From Bacillota bacterium (GTDB lineage Bacteria > Bacillota > Clostridia > Lachnospirales > Cellulosilyticaceae): a DNA stretch of 64,000 nucleotides. The notes beneath the pieces were generated by a model. It was not told where the DNA came from. It ran no database searches and was given only the letters and a program-made list of their open reading frames with translations. Positions 24,814 through 34,430 of this stretch are shown here, in pieces. The translations under genes and the position numbers were made by a program. The stretch spans positions 20,233 through 84,232 of the forward strand of contig JAEWMQ010000022.1 of assembly GCA_023393125.1 (NCBI GenBank). The letters run 5' to 3'. Position 1 is the first letter of the stretch. Each line of letters opens with the position of its first letter.

Positions 24814-26154
24814 TTACATAAAAGGAAATTTAAATTTGCCTTTTTTGCCTTTCATAGCACCTGAAAATTGCTTCATCATAACTTGCATTTGCTCAAATTG
24901 CTTAATTAACCTATTTACTTCTTGTAAATCACGCCCAGAACCTTTTGCAATACGTTTCTTACGGCTCATATTTAACAAACTAGGATTTAATCTTTCTGCT
25001 TTAGTCATTGATAAAATAATCGCTTCAATGTGCGCCATTTGTTTTTCATCCATTTGACCTTGGATTTCATTTAACTTTGCAGCATTCATACCAGGAATCA
25101 TACCAATCAATTGACTAATAGGCCCCATATTTTTAATCTGCTGCATCTGATCAAGAAAATCTTCAAAATTAAACTCTGCTTTTCTAAATTTCGCTTCAAG
25201 TTCTTTTGCTTTTTTCTCATCAATATTTTGTTGTGCCTTTTCAATAAGTGTGAGTACATCTCCCATACCTAATATGCGAGAAGCAATACGTTCTGGGTGG
25301 AAAGGTTGTAAGTCATTTAACTTTTCTCCCATACCTACAAACTTAATAGGTTTGTTAGTTACTGCTTTAACAGATAAGGCAGCACCACCTCTACTATCAC
25401 CATCTAGCTTGGTCATAACCACACCATCAAGGCCTAAGGTTTGATCAAAAGATTCAGCTACATTCACCGCATCTTGACCTGTCATTGCATCTACTACAAG
25501 TAGGATTTCCTGTGGTTTCACTAATGCTTTGATGTTCTTTAGCTCGTCCATTAGTACTTCATCTATATGCAAACGACCTGCTGTATCAATAATAACAACA
25601 TCTAAGTTGTTTTCTTTAGCATAATTCACCCCAGCTTGTGCAATGTCTACTGGATTCTTATCATTTCCCATTGAAAAAACAGGAACATTAACCTGCTTAC
25701 CCACTTTGATTAATTGATCAATAGCTGCTGGTCTATAAACGTCACAGGCTACTAAAAGTGGTCTTTTACCTTGTGATTTAATATGACTACTTAATTTAGC
25801 ACTTGTAGTAGTCTTACCAGCTCCTTGAAGTCCCACCATCATAATGACAGTAATACCTCTTGGTGCAAAATTTATTTTACTTTGGGTAGAACCCATTAAG
25901 TTAATTAACTCTTCATTAACAATCTTGATTACTTGTTGACCAGGAGTCAAGCTCTCCATGACTTCATGTCCTACAGCACGCTCTTCAATGGTTTTAATAA
26001 ATTGCTTAACCACTTTAAAGTTAACATCCGCTTCTAATAAAGCAAGTTTTACTTCTCTAAGTGCTAACTTTACATCTTTATCAGAAAGCTTACCTTTACC
26101 TTTTAGCTGCTTGAAGACATCTTGTAGTTTGGTTGATAATTGATCAAAGGCCAT
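24814..26154 (-). CDS. ffh: signal recognition particle protein Ffh
   Basis: SRP54 GTPase that binds signal peptides and 4.5S-type RNA and docks on FtsY. The N domain is at residues 1-85, then the G domain with GLQGAGKTTTSAKL near 108, DTAGRLHID and TKLDGD. The methionine-rich M domain (FLDQMQQIKNMG, SMTKAERLNPSLLNMSRKKR and a GSG motif) ends in KFPFM. 446 residues is standard. Its receptor ftsY lies two genes upstream in the same direction. Confidence 0.97.
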   Translation of the reverse strand: MAFDQLSTKLQDVFKQLKGKGKLSDKDVKLALREVKLALLEADVNFKVVKQFIKTIEERAVGHEVMESLTPGQQVIKIVNEELINLMGSTQSKINFAPRGITVIMMVGLQGAGKTTTSAKLSSHIKSQGKRPLLVACDVYRPAAIDQLIKVGKQVNVPVFSMGNDKNPVDIAQAGVNYAKENNLDVVIIDTAGRLHIDEVLMDELKNIKALVKPQEILLVVDAMTGQDAVNVAESFDQTLGLDGVVMTKLDGDSRGGAALSVKAVTNKPIKFVGMGEKLNDLQPFHPERIASRILGMGDVLTLIEKAQQNIDEKKAKELEAKFRKAEFNFEDFLDQMQQIKNMGPISQLIGMIPGMNAAKLNEIQGQMDEKQMAHIEAIILSMTKAERLNPSLLNMSRKKRIAKGSGRDLQEVNRLIKQFEQMQVMMKQFSGAMKGKKGKFKFPFM

Positions 26155-26164
26155 ATCCGTCCTC

Positions 26165-26518
26165 CTAAATCTTATTCATTAATCTATCTACTAGCGTAAT
26201 GACCTTGTTTACACTATTCGCTTTTTCATCCTTTAAGTCATCAGCCACCATTTGGCATAAAGTTTTTATTTCATTTAACACTTTTTGCTCTGCTTGATAT
26301 TTTTTAAATAAAGCCAATTTATTTTCATAATCTAATAACTTTTGCTCGGCTTTTTTAATTGTATCAAAAGCACTTTGCCTACTAATATCATGCTGCTCGG
26401 CTAACTCTCCTAAAGAAAGATCTTCAAAATAATATTCCTTTAATAAATCCCTTTGTTTATCAGTAAGTAGTTCCTGATAAAAATCAAACAAATAGGTAAT
26501 CACTACAAATTTTTCCAT
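26165..26518 (-). CDS. ylxM: YlxM-family HTH protein, SRP-associated
   Basis: 117-residue protein with a sigma-70 region 4-like helix-turn-helix (SLGELAEQHDISRQSAFDTIKKAEQKL) and a helical C-terminus. YlxM is known to associate with the SRP in streptococci. It is almost always found between ftsY and ffh, as here. It is first in the ylxM-ffh-rpsP operon, behind a near-consensus promoter. Confidence 0.93.
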   Translation of the reverse strand: MEKFVVITYLFDFYQELLTDKQRDLLKEYYFEDLSLGELAEQHDISRQSAFDTIKKAEQKLLDYENKLALFKKYQAEQKVLNEIKTLCQMVADDLKDEKANSVNKVITLVDRLMNKI

Positions 26519-26563
26519 GATTTACTCCCAAACACTGTCAGTCACTTTTGCTTTACACTAGTT

Positions 26564-26592
26564 AGTATAGTAAAAACCTTGTTACTTGTCAA
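26564..26592 (-). promoter_or_regulatory. sigma-A promoter of the ylxM-ffh-rpsP operon
   Basis: Perfect TTGACA (26587-26592), 17 bases, TATACT (26564-26569) on the minus strand. It is one of the strongest promoters in the window, in keeping with ribosomal and SRP genes downstream. Confidence 0.85.
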
Positions 26593-26612
26593 CCTTTTTT
26601 ATTCAATCAATA

Positions 26613-27896
26613 TTATGATTCTTTAAATAAGGCTGTAGCAAAAGTTTCTGCATCAAATGGTTGAAGATCATTTATTTGTTCTCCTACGCCTATATACTTA
26701 ACAGGCACTTTAAGAGATTCATAAATCCCTACAATAGCTCCACCCTTAGCTGTACCATCTAATTTAGTCAGTATGATACCATTAATATCTGCTACTTCTT
26801 TAAATAACTTAACTTGTTGAATAGCATTTTGGCCAGTTGTAGCATCTAATACGATTAAAATCTCTTTCTTAGCTTCAGGGTATTCTCTTGCTATAATGCG
26901 AGAAATTTTCTCTAGCTCTTTCATTAAATTAGTTTTATTTTGTAATCTACCTGCTGTATCACAAATAAGCACATCGCTTTTACGTGACTTAGCTGCTGCA
27001 ATAGCATCAAATACAACAGCTGCTGCATCTGTACCTTCTTCATGCTTAATAAGATCTACACCAGCACGATCTACCCAAACTTGAAGCTGCTCAATAGCTG
27101 CTGCTCTAAAAGTATCTGCTGCTGCAACAAGCACTTTTTTGTGTTGGCTTTTAAATAAATGAGACATTTTTCCAATAGATGTTGTTTTCCCCACACCATT
27201 TACACCAATAACAAGAATAACTGTAGGACCATCAGTATTTAATACTTCTTCTCTTGGCTGATCTGTGAGTAATTTTGTGATAATTTCTTGCAAGGCTTCT
27301 TTTAAGACAATAGGTTCTGTTATTTTTTCTCTCTTCACCTTTTCTTTTAGACTTTCCATAATATGAAGTGTTGTTTCAACACCAAAATCTGCCATAATTA
27401 AAGCTTCTTCTAATTCTTCATAAAGTTCTTCATCTATATGTCTAAAATTACTTAATACGTCGTCTACACCTTTTAAAATGCTATCACGGGTTTTAGTAAG
27501 TCCACTAAAGAGGCGCTTAATAAACCCTTTCTTCTCTGCTTCCTCACCTTGCATTTGTATTTCATCAACTAAATTACTTGCTTCTTCAGCCACTTGCTCA
27601 TCTGCTTCAACTAAATCTCCAATAGCTTCCACTACTGGCTCTTTCAATTCTTCTAAGTTATCGTTTTTATCAACACTTACCTGTTCGTCTCTCAAAACAG
27701 GAGCTGAATCTAATACTAATCCTTCTGTTGTTTCTGTTATGATTACCTCTTTTACTTCTTCTTTTACTTCTTCTTTTACTTCTTCTAATGATTCATCCTC
27801 TGTCGATAATTGAGGTTCTAATTTTTCTTCTTGAACATCAGGCAGCTTAGTCTGCTCTTCTTTATTTTTACCAAAAAACTTTTTAAAAAAACTCAC
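26613..27896 (-). CDS. ftsY: signal recognition particle receptor FtsY
   Basis: Membrane-associated SRP receptor GTPase. Residues about 10-125 are a very acidic A domain that includes three EEVK units encoded by 12-bp repeats. The N and G domains follow, with GVNGVGKTTSIGKM near residue 230, DTAGRLQNK and TKLDGTAKGG. The start is GTG, with GGAGG seven bases upstream. It lies 11 bases after smc, and the rnc-smc-ftsY order is conserved. Confidence 0.96.
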   Translation of the reverse strand: MSFFKKFFGKNKEEQTKLPDVQEEKLEPQLSTEDESLEEVKEEVKEEVKEVIITETTEGLVLDSAPVLRDEQVSVDKNDNLEELKEPVVEAIGDLVEADEQVAEEASNLVDEIQMQGEEAEKKGFIKRLFSGLTKTRDSILKGVDDVLSNFRHIDEELYEELEEALIMADFGVETTLHIMESLKEKVKREKITEPIVLKEALQEIITKLLTDQPREEVLNTDGPTVILVIGVNGVGKTTSIGKMSHLFKSQHKKVLVAAADTFRAAAIEQLQVWVDRAGVDLIKHEEGTDAAAVVFDAIAAAKSRKSDVLICDTAGRLQNKTNLMKELEKISRIIAREYPEAKKEILIVLDATTGQNAIQQVKLFKEVADINGIILTKLDGTAKGGAIVGIYESLKVPVKYIGVGEQINDLQPFDAETFATALFKES

Positions 27897-27907
27897 TGTT
27901 TAACCTC

Positions 27908-30900
27908 CTAACTGGTCTTCTTCTGATCAATATATTGATTAACATCCTCTAACTGGATAGAAAGGATTGTTGAAACCCCTCTTTCCTGCATTGTCACACC
28001 GTATAATGTATGTGCACGCTCCATTGTACCTTTTCTATGTGTAATAACAATGAATTGTGTTTCCCTTGATAAGCTCTCTAAATAGTTAGCAAAACGTAAA
28101 ACATTGGCATCATCAAGTGCTGCCTCAATTTCATCTAGTACACAGAAAGGTGATGGCTTCAATTTTAAAATCCCAAAAATAAGCGAGATAGCAGTTAATG
28201 TTCGCTCTCCACCTGAAAGCAACGTCATATTCTGAAGTTTCTTCCCTGGAGGCTTAGCAATAATTTCGATTCCTGACTCTAGTATATTTTCTTCATCAAG
28301 TAGCTTCAAGTAGGCTTCACCGCCTCCAAATAACTCTTTGAAGACATGAGTAAAATTCTCAGCAATAATAGCAAATTGTGTAATGAATATATCTTTCATT
28401 TGCTCCATTAACTCATTTATAAGTTCTATAAGGGACTGTTCCGCTTTTTCTATATCTTCTTTTTGAGTAGTTAAAAACTCATATCGTTCTTTAGTTTCTT
28501 TGAATTCTTCTACTGCATTAACATTAACGTTCCCTATTTGCTTAATTTGACCTCTTACATCTACAGATTGTTTTTTAAGATCCGTGATGGAAACATCTTC
28601 TAAACGATAAGGTAACGCATGGGTAAACGTAAGTTCGTATTGCTCCCACATACTGTTTCCCCAATTCTGCTTTTGAAGCTCACTATTTTGCTTTTTATTT
28701 TCAAGACGATATTTTTCCTCTTTTAACAAGTTCATTTGTTCTGTAATCTTTGTTATCTCTTCTGCTAATTGAACTTGCTTTTGTTCTAATAGTACTTTTT
28801 GTTCATCTAATTGCTTTCTTTCTTTTTGCTTCATGATTACCTCTTCATCTAATAAGGTCATCATTTCTTTAACTTTTTCTCTTTCCTCTAATAACTGTTG
28901 TATTTCTGCTTGATAGCTATTAATCATTTCACTTAAATGAGCATTTTTTTCATCTTGACCATTAATATCTGCTTCTAACTCATTCATTTGATCTATCATA
29001 TAGTTAATATTTTGTTCCGTATTAGAAAGACTTATCTTTTTATCAGTTAATGCCTTCTCTAAAATCTGGCGTTCATTTTTCAAATCCTCTAGTTGTTTTT
29101 CTAAATCAACGATTTGTAATTCATCACTATTAATAGTTGATTTTAAGTCTTTTAATTTATCTTCTGCTTGTTCTTTTCCTTCTTTAATTACTTCAATAGA
29201 TTCATCAATAGTATTACGTTCTGTTATAAGTTGAAGTTGATTATTTTTTGTTAGCTTTAAAGCATGGGCATTTTTTTCCCATTCTAATTGATAATTTTTA
29301 ATAGCATCACTTATTTGCAAATAGTTAACTTCTGCACCTTCATACTGCGTAAGTATTTTCTCTAATTCTTTCGTCAGCATGGCTAAAGCTTCTGCTTTTT
29401 TTTCTTCTTCTACTTCTAATTGCTTGAGTTTTTGTTCTAATTCTTTCATTTCCCTAGCACGAGAAAACATATTATTACTTTGATTCTTCATACTCCCGCC
29501 ACTTAAAGAACCACCACTGTTAAATACCTCACCTTCTAAAGTGACAATTTTATATTTATATTGATATTTTCTCGCAATATATGAAGCATTTTTCATATCA
29601 TCAACAATTAGAATACGTCCTAATAAAGAGGAAATAATATTTTCATATTTTTTATCATATGAAACAAGCTCACTTCCTAACCCTAGGAAGCCTAATTCTT
29701 TAGCTAAACCGCTTTCTTGAATAGGAAATGCTGGTTTAACAGTATCTAAAGGCAAGAAGGTCACACGCGAAATACCTCTTTGTTTCATGACTTGAATCAT
29801 ATCTTTTGCATCATCTTCTCTATCTGCTACTAAGTTTTGAATGGCACCACCTAAAGCAGTCACTATAGCAATTTCATATTCTTTAGGCACTTCCATTAAT
29901 TCCCCAACTACACCAACTATACCTTGCCACTTATTAGGATCAGACTTTGCAACATTTAAAACCTGCTTAACACTGCTGAAATAACCTTCATGTTCTTCCC
30001 TAAGATGTTCGAACCACTTATATTGTCTTTCAGCCTGCATCTTATTTTGTTTAATGGCATTCAGCTGATTTTCATAAGCTACCTTTTGAGAAGTTAACTG
30101 TAATTTTTCCTTTTCCATAGTATCTAAGGAAATTTTTAAAGCCTCTTGTCTCTCCTTTGACTCGGCTTGCTTCTTCTCTATTACTTTGCAATTAACTTCT
30201 TGATGTTGAATTTCACTATTTAGTATTGCTATTTGCTCTAAGATTTGCTCTCTACGATAATCTAACTGTGCTTCAACACCATCATTCTTCTTAACTTCAG
30301 CTTCATAAACGTCAATTTCTCTCAACTTATTAAATAACTCTTGTCTTGATTCACTAATAGTCCCTTCTAGCTGGCTGAGTTTCTCCATAATCAGATGAAT
30401 TTTCTCTTCTTCCTGCATAATAATAGATAACTTAGAAGCCTTTTCTATCTCTAGGGCTGTACGTTTTGTTTCTAAAAAGGAACGCTTTTCTATTTTCGAT
30501 TCATGAGTACTTTTTTGCTGCTTTTGATCCTCATATACCTGTTCTAGCAATCGCTCAATATTAACCTTTTTTTCAGCATTAATTGTTAATTGACTTTGTT
30601 TACGTTCCTTTTCTTTTTCTTTTTCAGAAATAGCTTCAATCAAATTCTCTGTTTGATGATATAACTCATCTCTTTGCTTTTTATAAGAATCATTTAACTC
30701 ACATTGAGCTATATACTGACTATTTTTCTCTTTTAGTTCTCCTTCAACATTTATCATTTTACAAGATAACTCTTGAATTTCTTTTTCTAAACGTTCAATC
30801 TCATAAATAAAGATATTAATATCGATGCCCTTTAGATCTTCTTTTAACTTTAAAAACCGAGTTGTCTTCTCAGCTTCTCTTTCTAGGGGAGTTAACCTAT

Positions 30901-31498
30901 TTTCAATCTCACCAATAATATCTTGTAGTCTTGTTAAATTTTCTCTTTGTTTTTCTAATTTTTTTTCAGCTTCTTGACGTCTTACTTTATATTTATATAT
31001 ACCAGCCGCCTCTTCAAAAAGCGTTCTTCTCTCTTCCGGCTTGGAACTAAGCACTCTATCAATTTGACCTTGTCCGATAATAGAATAGCCATCTTTTCCT
31101 ATTCCGGTGTCCATAAACAACTCTTGAACATCCTTTAATCGACAAGAACTCCCATTGATAAAATACTCACTTTCTCCAGATCTATACACTCTTCTTTTGA
31201 TTACAATCTCTGTATAGGCAATTCGAACTGTTTCATCAGGATTCTTAATAGTTAAAGCTACCTCTGCATAACCTAAAGATTTCCTTTTCTCAGTACCTGC
31301 AAAAATAATATCTTCCATTTTGCTACCACGAAGGCTCTTTGCACTTTGTTCTCCTAGTACCCACCTGATAGCATCAGCCACATTACTTTTACCACTTCCA
31401 TTCGGGCCTATTACACCGGTAATCCCTTTTGGAATACTTAGTTTTACAGCATCGCCAAAAGACTTAAAGCCATGTATCTCTATTTTATCTAGATACAT
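27908..31498 (-). CDS. smc: chromosome segregation protein SMC
   Basis: Condensin ATPase that, with ScpA and ScpB, extrudes and organises the chromosome. The Walker A GPNGSGKSN is at residues 32-40. Two long coiled coils flank a hinge near 500-680 (GIVGVVGELMEVPKEYE... and GGSLSGGSM). The C-terminal head has the LLSGGERTLTA signature and the Walker B CVLDEIEAALDDAN. 1196 residues is full length and the frame is intact. It begins eight bases after rnc. ScpAB are not in this window. Confidence 0.97.
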   Translation of the reverse strand: MYLDKIEIHGFKSFGDAVKLSIPKGITGVIGPNGSGKSNVADAIRWVLGEQSAKSLRGSKMEDIIFAGTEKRKSLGYAEVALTIKNPDETVRIAYTEIVIKRRVYRSGESEYFINGSSCRLKDVQELFMDTGIGKDGYSIIGQGQIDRVLSSKPEERRTLFEEAAGIYKYKVRRQEAEKKLEKQRENLTRLQDIIGEIENRLTPLEREAEKTTRFLKLKEDLKGIDINIFIYEIERLEKEIQELSCKMINVEGELKEKNSQYIAQCELNDSYKKQRDELYHQTENLIEAISEKEKEKERKQSQLTINAEKKVNIERLLEQVYEDQKQQKSTHESKIEKRSFLETKRTALEIEKASKLSIIMQEEEKIHLIMEKLSQLEGTISESRQELFNKLREIDVYEAEVKKNDGVEAQLDYRREQILEQIAILNSEIQHQEVNCKVIEKKQAESKERQEALKISLDTMEKEKLQLTSQKVAYENQLNAIKQNKMQAERQYKWFEHLREEHEGYFSSVKQVLNVAKSDPNKWQGIVGVVGELMEVPKEYEIAIVTALGGAIQNLVADREDDAKDMIQVMKQRGISRVTFLPLDTVKPAFPIQESGLAKELGFLGLGSELVSYDKKYENIISSLLGRILIVDDMKNASYIARKYQYKYKIVTLEGEVFNSGGSLSGGSMKNQSNNMFSRAREMKELEQKLKQLEVEEEKKAEALAMLTKELEKILTQYEGAEVNYLQISDAIKNYQLEWEKNAHALKLTKNNQLQLITERNTIDESIEVIKEGKEQAEDKLKDLKSTINSDELQIVDLEKQLEDLKNERQILEKALTDKKISLSNTEQNINYMIDQMNELEADINGQDEKNAHLSEMINSYQAEIQQLLEEREKVKEMMTLLDEEVIMKQKERKQLDEQKVLLEQKQVQLAEEITKITEQMNLLKEEKYRLENKKQNSELQKQNWGNSMWEQYELTFTHALPYRLEDVSITDLKKQSVDVRGQIKQIGNVNVNAVEEFKETKERYEFLTTQKEDIEKAEQSLIELINELMEQMKDIFITQFAIIAENFTHVFKELFGGGEAYLKLLDEENILESGIEIIAKPPGKKLQNMTLLSGGERTLTAISLIFGILKLKPSPFCVLDEIEAALDDANVLRFANYLESLSRETQFIVITHRKGTMERAHTLYGVTMQERGVSTILSIQLEDVNQYIDQKKTS

Positions 31499-31506
31499 AT
31501 TTCACC

Positions 31507-32229
31507 TCAACTTTTATAATTATTCAATGCTTTTTTAGCAGCATCTTGTTCTGCTTCCTTCTTACTCTTACCAATTCCACGACCTAGGCTTATTGTATCA
31601 TGGTACACTTCTACATAAAAGTATTTATCATGATCAGGTCCTTCTTCTCCAATTACTTCATAATGAATAGGATCATTACTTACCTTTTGAATGCATTCCT
31701 GAAGAAGTGTCTTATAATCTGTGTATAAATCCTCTATAGAAGTAACTTGTTCTATCCCTGCAATAAGTGTATTTGTCAAGAAACTCTTAGCCTCATTAAA
31801 TCCACCATCTAGGAAAAGAGCTCCTGTTAATGCTTCAAATCCATCTGCTAAAATAGAAGCTCGCTCTCTACCACCTGTCATCTCTTCTCCTTTTCCTAAT
31901 AAAATATATTCGCCTAAACCAATCAATTTTGCCGTTTTAGCTAATGAAGCTTCACACACAATACTTGCTCGTATTTTAGATAAATCCCCTTCTGGCATAT
32001 CCGTATGTTTCTTAAATAAATATTCACTAATAATCAGATCTAAAATAGCATCTCCTAAAAACTCAAGACGTTCATTATCCTTGACTTTCTCATTCCTATG
32101 TTCATTAGCATAGGAGCTATGTGTTAAAGCCTCTTCTAACAGCATACTATTACTAAAGGTATAGCTTAACTTTCTTTGCATTTCATCTAATACTCGACTT
32201 TTGTTAGCTTTTTGTACCTTTTTACTCAT
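31507..32229 (-). CDS. rnc: ribonuclease III
   Basis: Double-strand RNA endonuclease for rRNA processing. The catalytic signature ERLEFLGDAILDL is at residues 54-66 and a second metal-binding stretch ADGFEALTGALFLDGG follows. The C-terminal double-stranded RNA-binding domain ends with GKSKKEAEQDAAKKALNNY. The start has AAAGGAG upstream. It comes after an acpP terminator, so it depends on read-through or a promoter I cannot see. Confidence 0.96.
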   Translation of the reverse strand: MSKKVQKANKSRVLDEMQRKLSYTFSNSMLLEEALTHSSYANEHRNEKVKDNERLEFLGDAILDLIISEYLFKKHTDMPEGDLSKIRASIVCEASLAKTAKLIGLGEYILLGKGEEMTGGRERASILADGFEALTGALFLDGGFNEAKSFLTNTLIAGIEQVTSIEDLYTDYKTLLQECIQKVSNDPIHYEVIGEEGPDHDKYFYVEVYHDTISLGRGIGKSKKEAEQDAAKKALNNYKS

Positions 32230-32254
32230 TTTAACAATTCTCCTTTAATATACG

Positions 32255-32279
32255 AAAAGCCTCGCTAAGCGAGGCTTTT
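32255..32279 (-). terminator. intrinsic terminator between acpP and rnc
   Basis: AAAAGCCTCGC / GCGAGGCTTTT with a 3-base loop, just after the acpP stop. The T run is only four long on the minus strand, so partial read-through into rnc-smc-ftsY is likely. Confidence 0.7.
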
Positions 32280-32281
32280 TG

Positions 32282-32518
32282 TTAGTCTAATCCTTTTTGA
32301 TCTTTAATGTATTCTACTACATCACCGACAGTAGATACTTTCTCTGCTTCTTCATTAGAAATTTCCATTTCAAATTCTTCTTCAATTGCCATAATCACTT
32401 GAAATACATCTAATGAATCTGCATTTAAATCATCAGTGAAAGATGTTAATAAAGTAATTTCGTCTTCTGAAATATTAAACTGTTCACTAATTATCTGTTT
32501 TACTTTATCGAATACCAT
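32282..32518 (-). CDS. acpP: acyl carrier protein
   Basis: 78-residue acidic carrier of growing fatty acids. The phosphopantetheine attachment serine S35 lies in NADSLDVFQ. It follows plsX but the usual fabD and fabG are not between them. A near-consensus promoter sits in the plsX-acpP gap and a terminator follows the gene, so acpP can be made as its own abundant short mRNA. Confidence 0.96.
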   Translation of the reverse strand: MVFDKVKQIISEQFNISEDEITLLTSFTDDLNADSLDVFQVIMAIEEEFEMEISNEEAEKVSTVGDVVEYIKDQKGLD

Positions 32519-32551
32519 TGTTCAACACCTCTTATAAACATTTATATTTTG

Positions 32552-32580
32552 ATGATAGTATATACAACTTTTATAGTCAA
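32552..32580 (-). promoter_or_regulatory. sigma-A promoter of acpP
   Basis: TTGACT (32575-32580), 17 bases, TATCAT (32552-32557) on the minus strand, beginning two bases after the plsX stop. Confidence 0.72.
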
Positions 32581-32582
32581 TA

Positions 32583-33584
32583 TTAATTTACATTTTCCTC
32601 AAAATTATCCTTTATTTTATCTACAAGCTGATCCTTTATAAAACCTTCTGTTTGTATTAAGGTACTTAAAATTTCTTGAGACTTGGAACTTCCATGTGTC
32701 TTAACAACCAACCCATTAACACCTAAAAAAGGTGCTCCTCCTTTGGTGGCATAATTAAACTTCTCTTTGATTTCTCCAATCCCCTTTTTCATAAGTAGAG
32801 CTGCAAGCTTAGTTTTTAAATTTTTTAAGAACTGAACTTTAAGCATGCCTAAAATCCATTTTCCAAAACCTTCCATGAATTTAAGGATAATATTTCCCGT
32901 GAACCCATCACATACAAGAATATCTACTTTACCTAAAGGAATATCACGCGCTTCTACATTACCACAGAAATTAATTGAAGTATTCGCAGCTAAAAGTTTA
33001 TATGCTTCTTTGGTTAGCTGATTTCCCTTTTCTTCTTCTGTTCCAATATTAACAAGTCCAACCTTAGGAAATTTAACTTGCATACATTGTTCCATGTAAA
33101 CAGTTCCCATGCGTGCAAATTGTTCAAGATAAGCCGGTTTTGCATCTACATTAGCACCACAGTCAATTAATAATGCACAGCCTGTTTGAGTTGGAATAAA
33201 CGGAGCCATAGCTGGCCTTTCTACGCCTTTAATACGTCCCACAATAAGTGTAGCACCTGTCAAAAGAGCGCCCGTACTCCCTGCACTTACAAAACCATCC
33301 ACTTTTTTTTCTTTGACTAATCTAAGTCCTACTACCATAGAAGAGTTCTTTTTTTGCCTAATAGCTGCAACAGGACTATCTCCCATCTCAATGACTTCAT
33401 CTGCATGTACAATTTCTATTTTAGATGTGTCATATGTATAAGGAGAGAGCTTTGCCTTAATGATATCTTCCTTACCTACTAAAACGAGGGTAGATTCTAT
33501 TTTAGCTGTTGCTAAAACACATCCTTTAATAATCTCATCAGGCGCATGATCGCCTCCCATGACATCTATAGCTATCTTTGACAT
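32583..33584 (-). CDS. plsX: phosphate acyltransferase PlsX
   Basis: Makes acyl-phosphate from acyl-ACP, the donor used by PlsY. The N-terminus IAIDVMGGDHAPDEIIKG is diagnostic, and the glycine-rich ADGTGAL-like part reads SAGSTGALLTGA here. The start at 33584 is chosen because AAGGGTG lies at proper distance. It comes after the rpmF terminator and shares its pathway with acpP (substrate carrier), plsY and gpsA in this window. No FapR-like operator is seen. Confidence 0.95.
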   Translation of the reverse strand: MSKIAIDVMGGDHAPDEIIKGCVLATAKIESTLVLVGKEDIIKAKLSPYTYDTSKIEIVHADEVIEMGDSPVAAIRQKKNSSMVVGLRLVKEKKVDGFVSAGSTGALLTGATLIVGRIKGVERPAMAPFIPTQTGCALLIDCGANVDAKPAYLEQFARMGTVYMEQCMQVKFPKVGLVNIGTEEEKGNQLTKEAYKLLAANTSINFCGNVEARDIPLGKVDILVCDGFTGNIILKFMEGFGKWILGMLKVQFLKNLKTKLAALLMKKGIGEIKEKFNYATKGGAPFLGVNGLVVKTHGSSKSQEILSTLIQTEGFIKDQLVDKIKDNFEENVN

Positions 33585-33626
33585 ATGCATCACCCTTATC
33601 TTTCTCACAATTTAAATCAAATATAC

Positions 33627-33653
33627 AAAAAGACAGCTAACAGCTGTCTTTTT
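33627..33653 (-). terminator. intrinsic terminator of rpmF
   Basis: AAAAAGACAGCT / AGCTGTCTTTTT with a 3-base loop, shortly after the rpmF stop. The minus strand continues GTATATT. It separates yceD-rpmF from plsX. Confidence 0.8.
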
Positions 33654-33660
33654 TAAAGCA

Positions 33661-33837
33661 TTAGTCTACTTTTACTACAACACGGTTTGCATAAGAACCG
33701 CAAGCTTTACATACTCTATGTGGCATCATTAATTCACCACATTTTTGACATTTTACTAAGTTAAGTGGAGAAAGTTTCCAATTTGCTTGTCTTTGGTTTC
33801 TTCTGGCTTTAGAAGTTTTTCTTTTTGGTACTGCCAT
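33661..33837 (-). CDS. rpmF: 50S ribosomal protein L32
   Basis: A 58-residue basic protein beginning MAVPKRKTSKARRNQRQ, which is diagnostic for L32. It is the zinc-binding form, with C30, C33, C43 and C46 as two CxxC pairs. AGAGGAGGTG precedes the start. It lies 20 bases after yceD, the near-universal yceD-rpmF pairing. Confidence 0.96.
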   Translation of the reverse strand: MAVPKRKTSKARRNQRQANWKLSPLNLVKCQKCGELMMPHRVCKACGSYANRVVVKVD

Positions 33838-33857
33838 TTCTACACCTCCTCTTGTTA

Positions 33858-34367
33858 CTACTCTTCACTTTGAGGGTGAAAAATATTTTTTAAACCTTCA
33901 AGTCTAGGATCTACATCATTCTTTTCACAATCACAAGATTGCTTATTCAAATTTTGACCACAGATTTTGCAAATCCCTTTACAATTTTCGTCATGTAACC
34001 CTTTCATAGGTACATTCAGATATATTGCTTCGGTTATAGCATCTTCTAAGTCAATTTCAGATCCTGTTACTTGAACGATATCCTCATCTTCATCATCCAA
34101 AACCTCTTCAGATGAATATTCCTTATATAAGTCTGCTTGTAGAGTATATTCATACTCCTCTAAGCAACGATCACATAAAAGTATGACTTTTGTAGTAACT
34201 TGTCCTTCTACTAAATAACGGTTACCGGACTTAGTAGCAATTCCATCTACAAAAGCTATGCAATCAAGTACATCATGTACAGGATTGATTCCTTTTAAGG
34301 ATACACGCTGTTCACCTTTAAAAGTTACTTCGGACTTCTTATTAAGTTCATGGATATTAATCTTCAT
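33858..34367 (-). CDS. yceD: YceD/DUF177 family protein
   Basis: 169-residue protein of the DUF177 family, linked in plants and bacteria to 23S rRNA accumulation. It has CDRCLEEY in the middle and a C-terminal cysteine cluster (CKGICKICGQNLNKQSCDC) that may bind zinc. An acidic segment DDEDEDIVQV lies between. It directly precedes rpmF, as usual, and has the best promoter of the window upstream. Confidence 0.9.
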   Translation of the reverse strand: MKINIHELNKKSEVTFKGEQRVSLKGINPVHDVLDCIAFVDGIATKSGNRYLVEGQVTTKVILLCDRCLEEYEYTLQADLYKEYSSEEVLDDEDEDIVQVTGSEIDLEDAITEAIYLNVPMKGLHDENCKGICKICGQNLNKQSCDCEKNDVDPRLEGLKNIFHPQSEE

Positions 34368-34397
34368 TTTTTCACTCCATTAAGTAACACTTCTGTA

Positions 34398-34426
34398 ATT
34401 ATACCTACTTGACTTATATTTGTCAA
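34398..34426 (-). promoter_or_regulatory. consensus sigma-A promoter of yceD-rpmF
   Basis: TTGACA (34421-34426), exactly 17 bases, TATAAT (34398-34403) on the minus strand. Both hexamers are perfect. It begins four bases after the ackA stop codon. TTGAC and GTCAA also form a small inverted repeat across the spacer. Confidence 0.9.
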
Positions 34427-34430
34427 TGAC

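Noticed and set aside
33585..33660. FapR-type operator before plsX
   Set aside because: No sequence like the FapR palindrome is present in the gap; only the rpmF terminator is seen.
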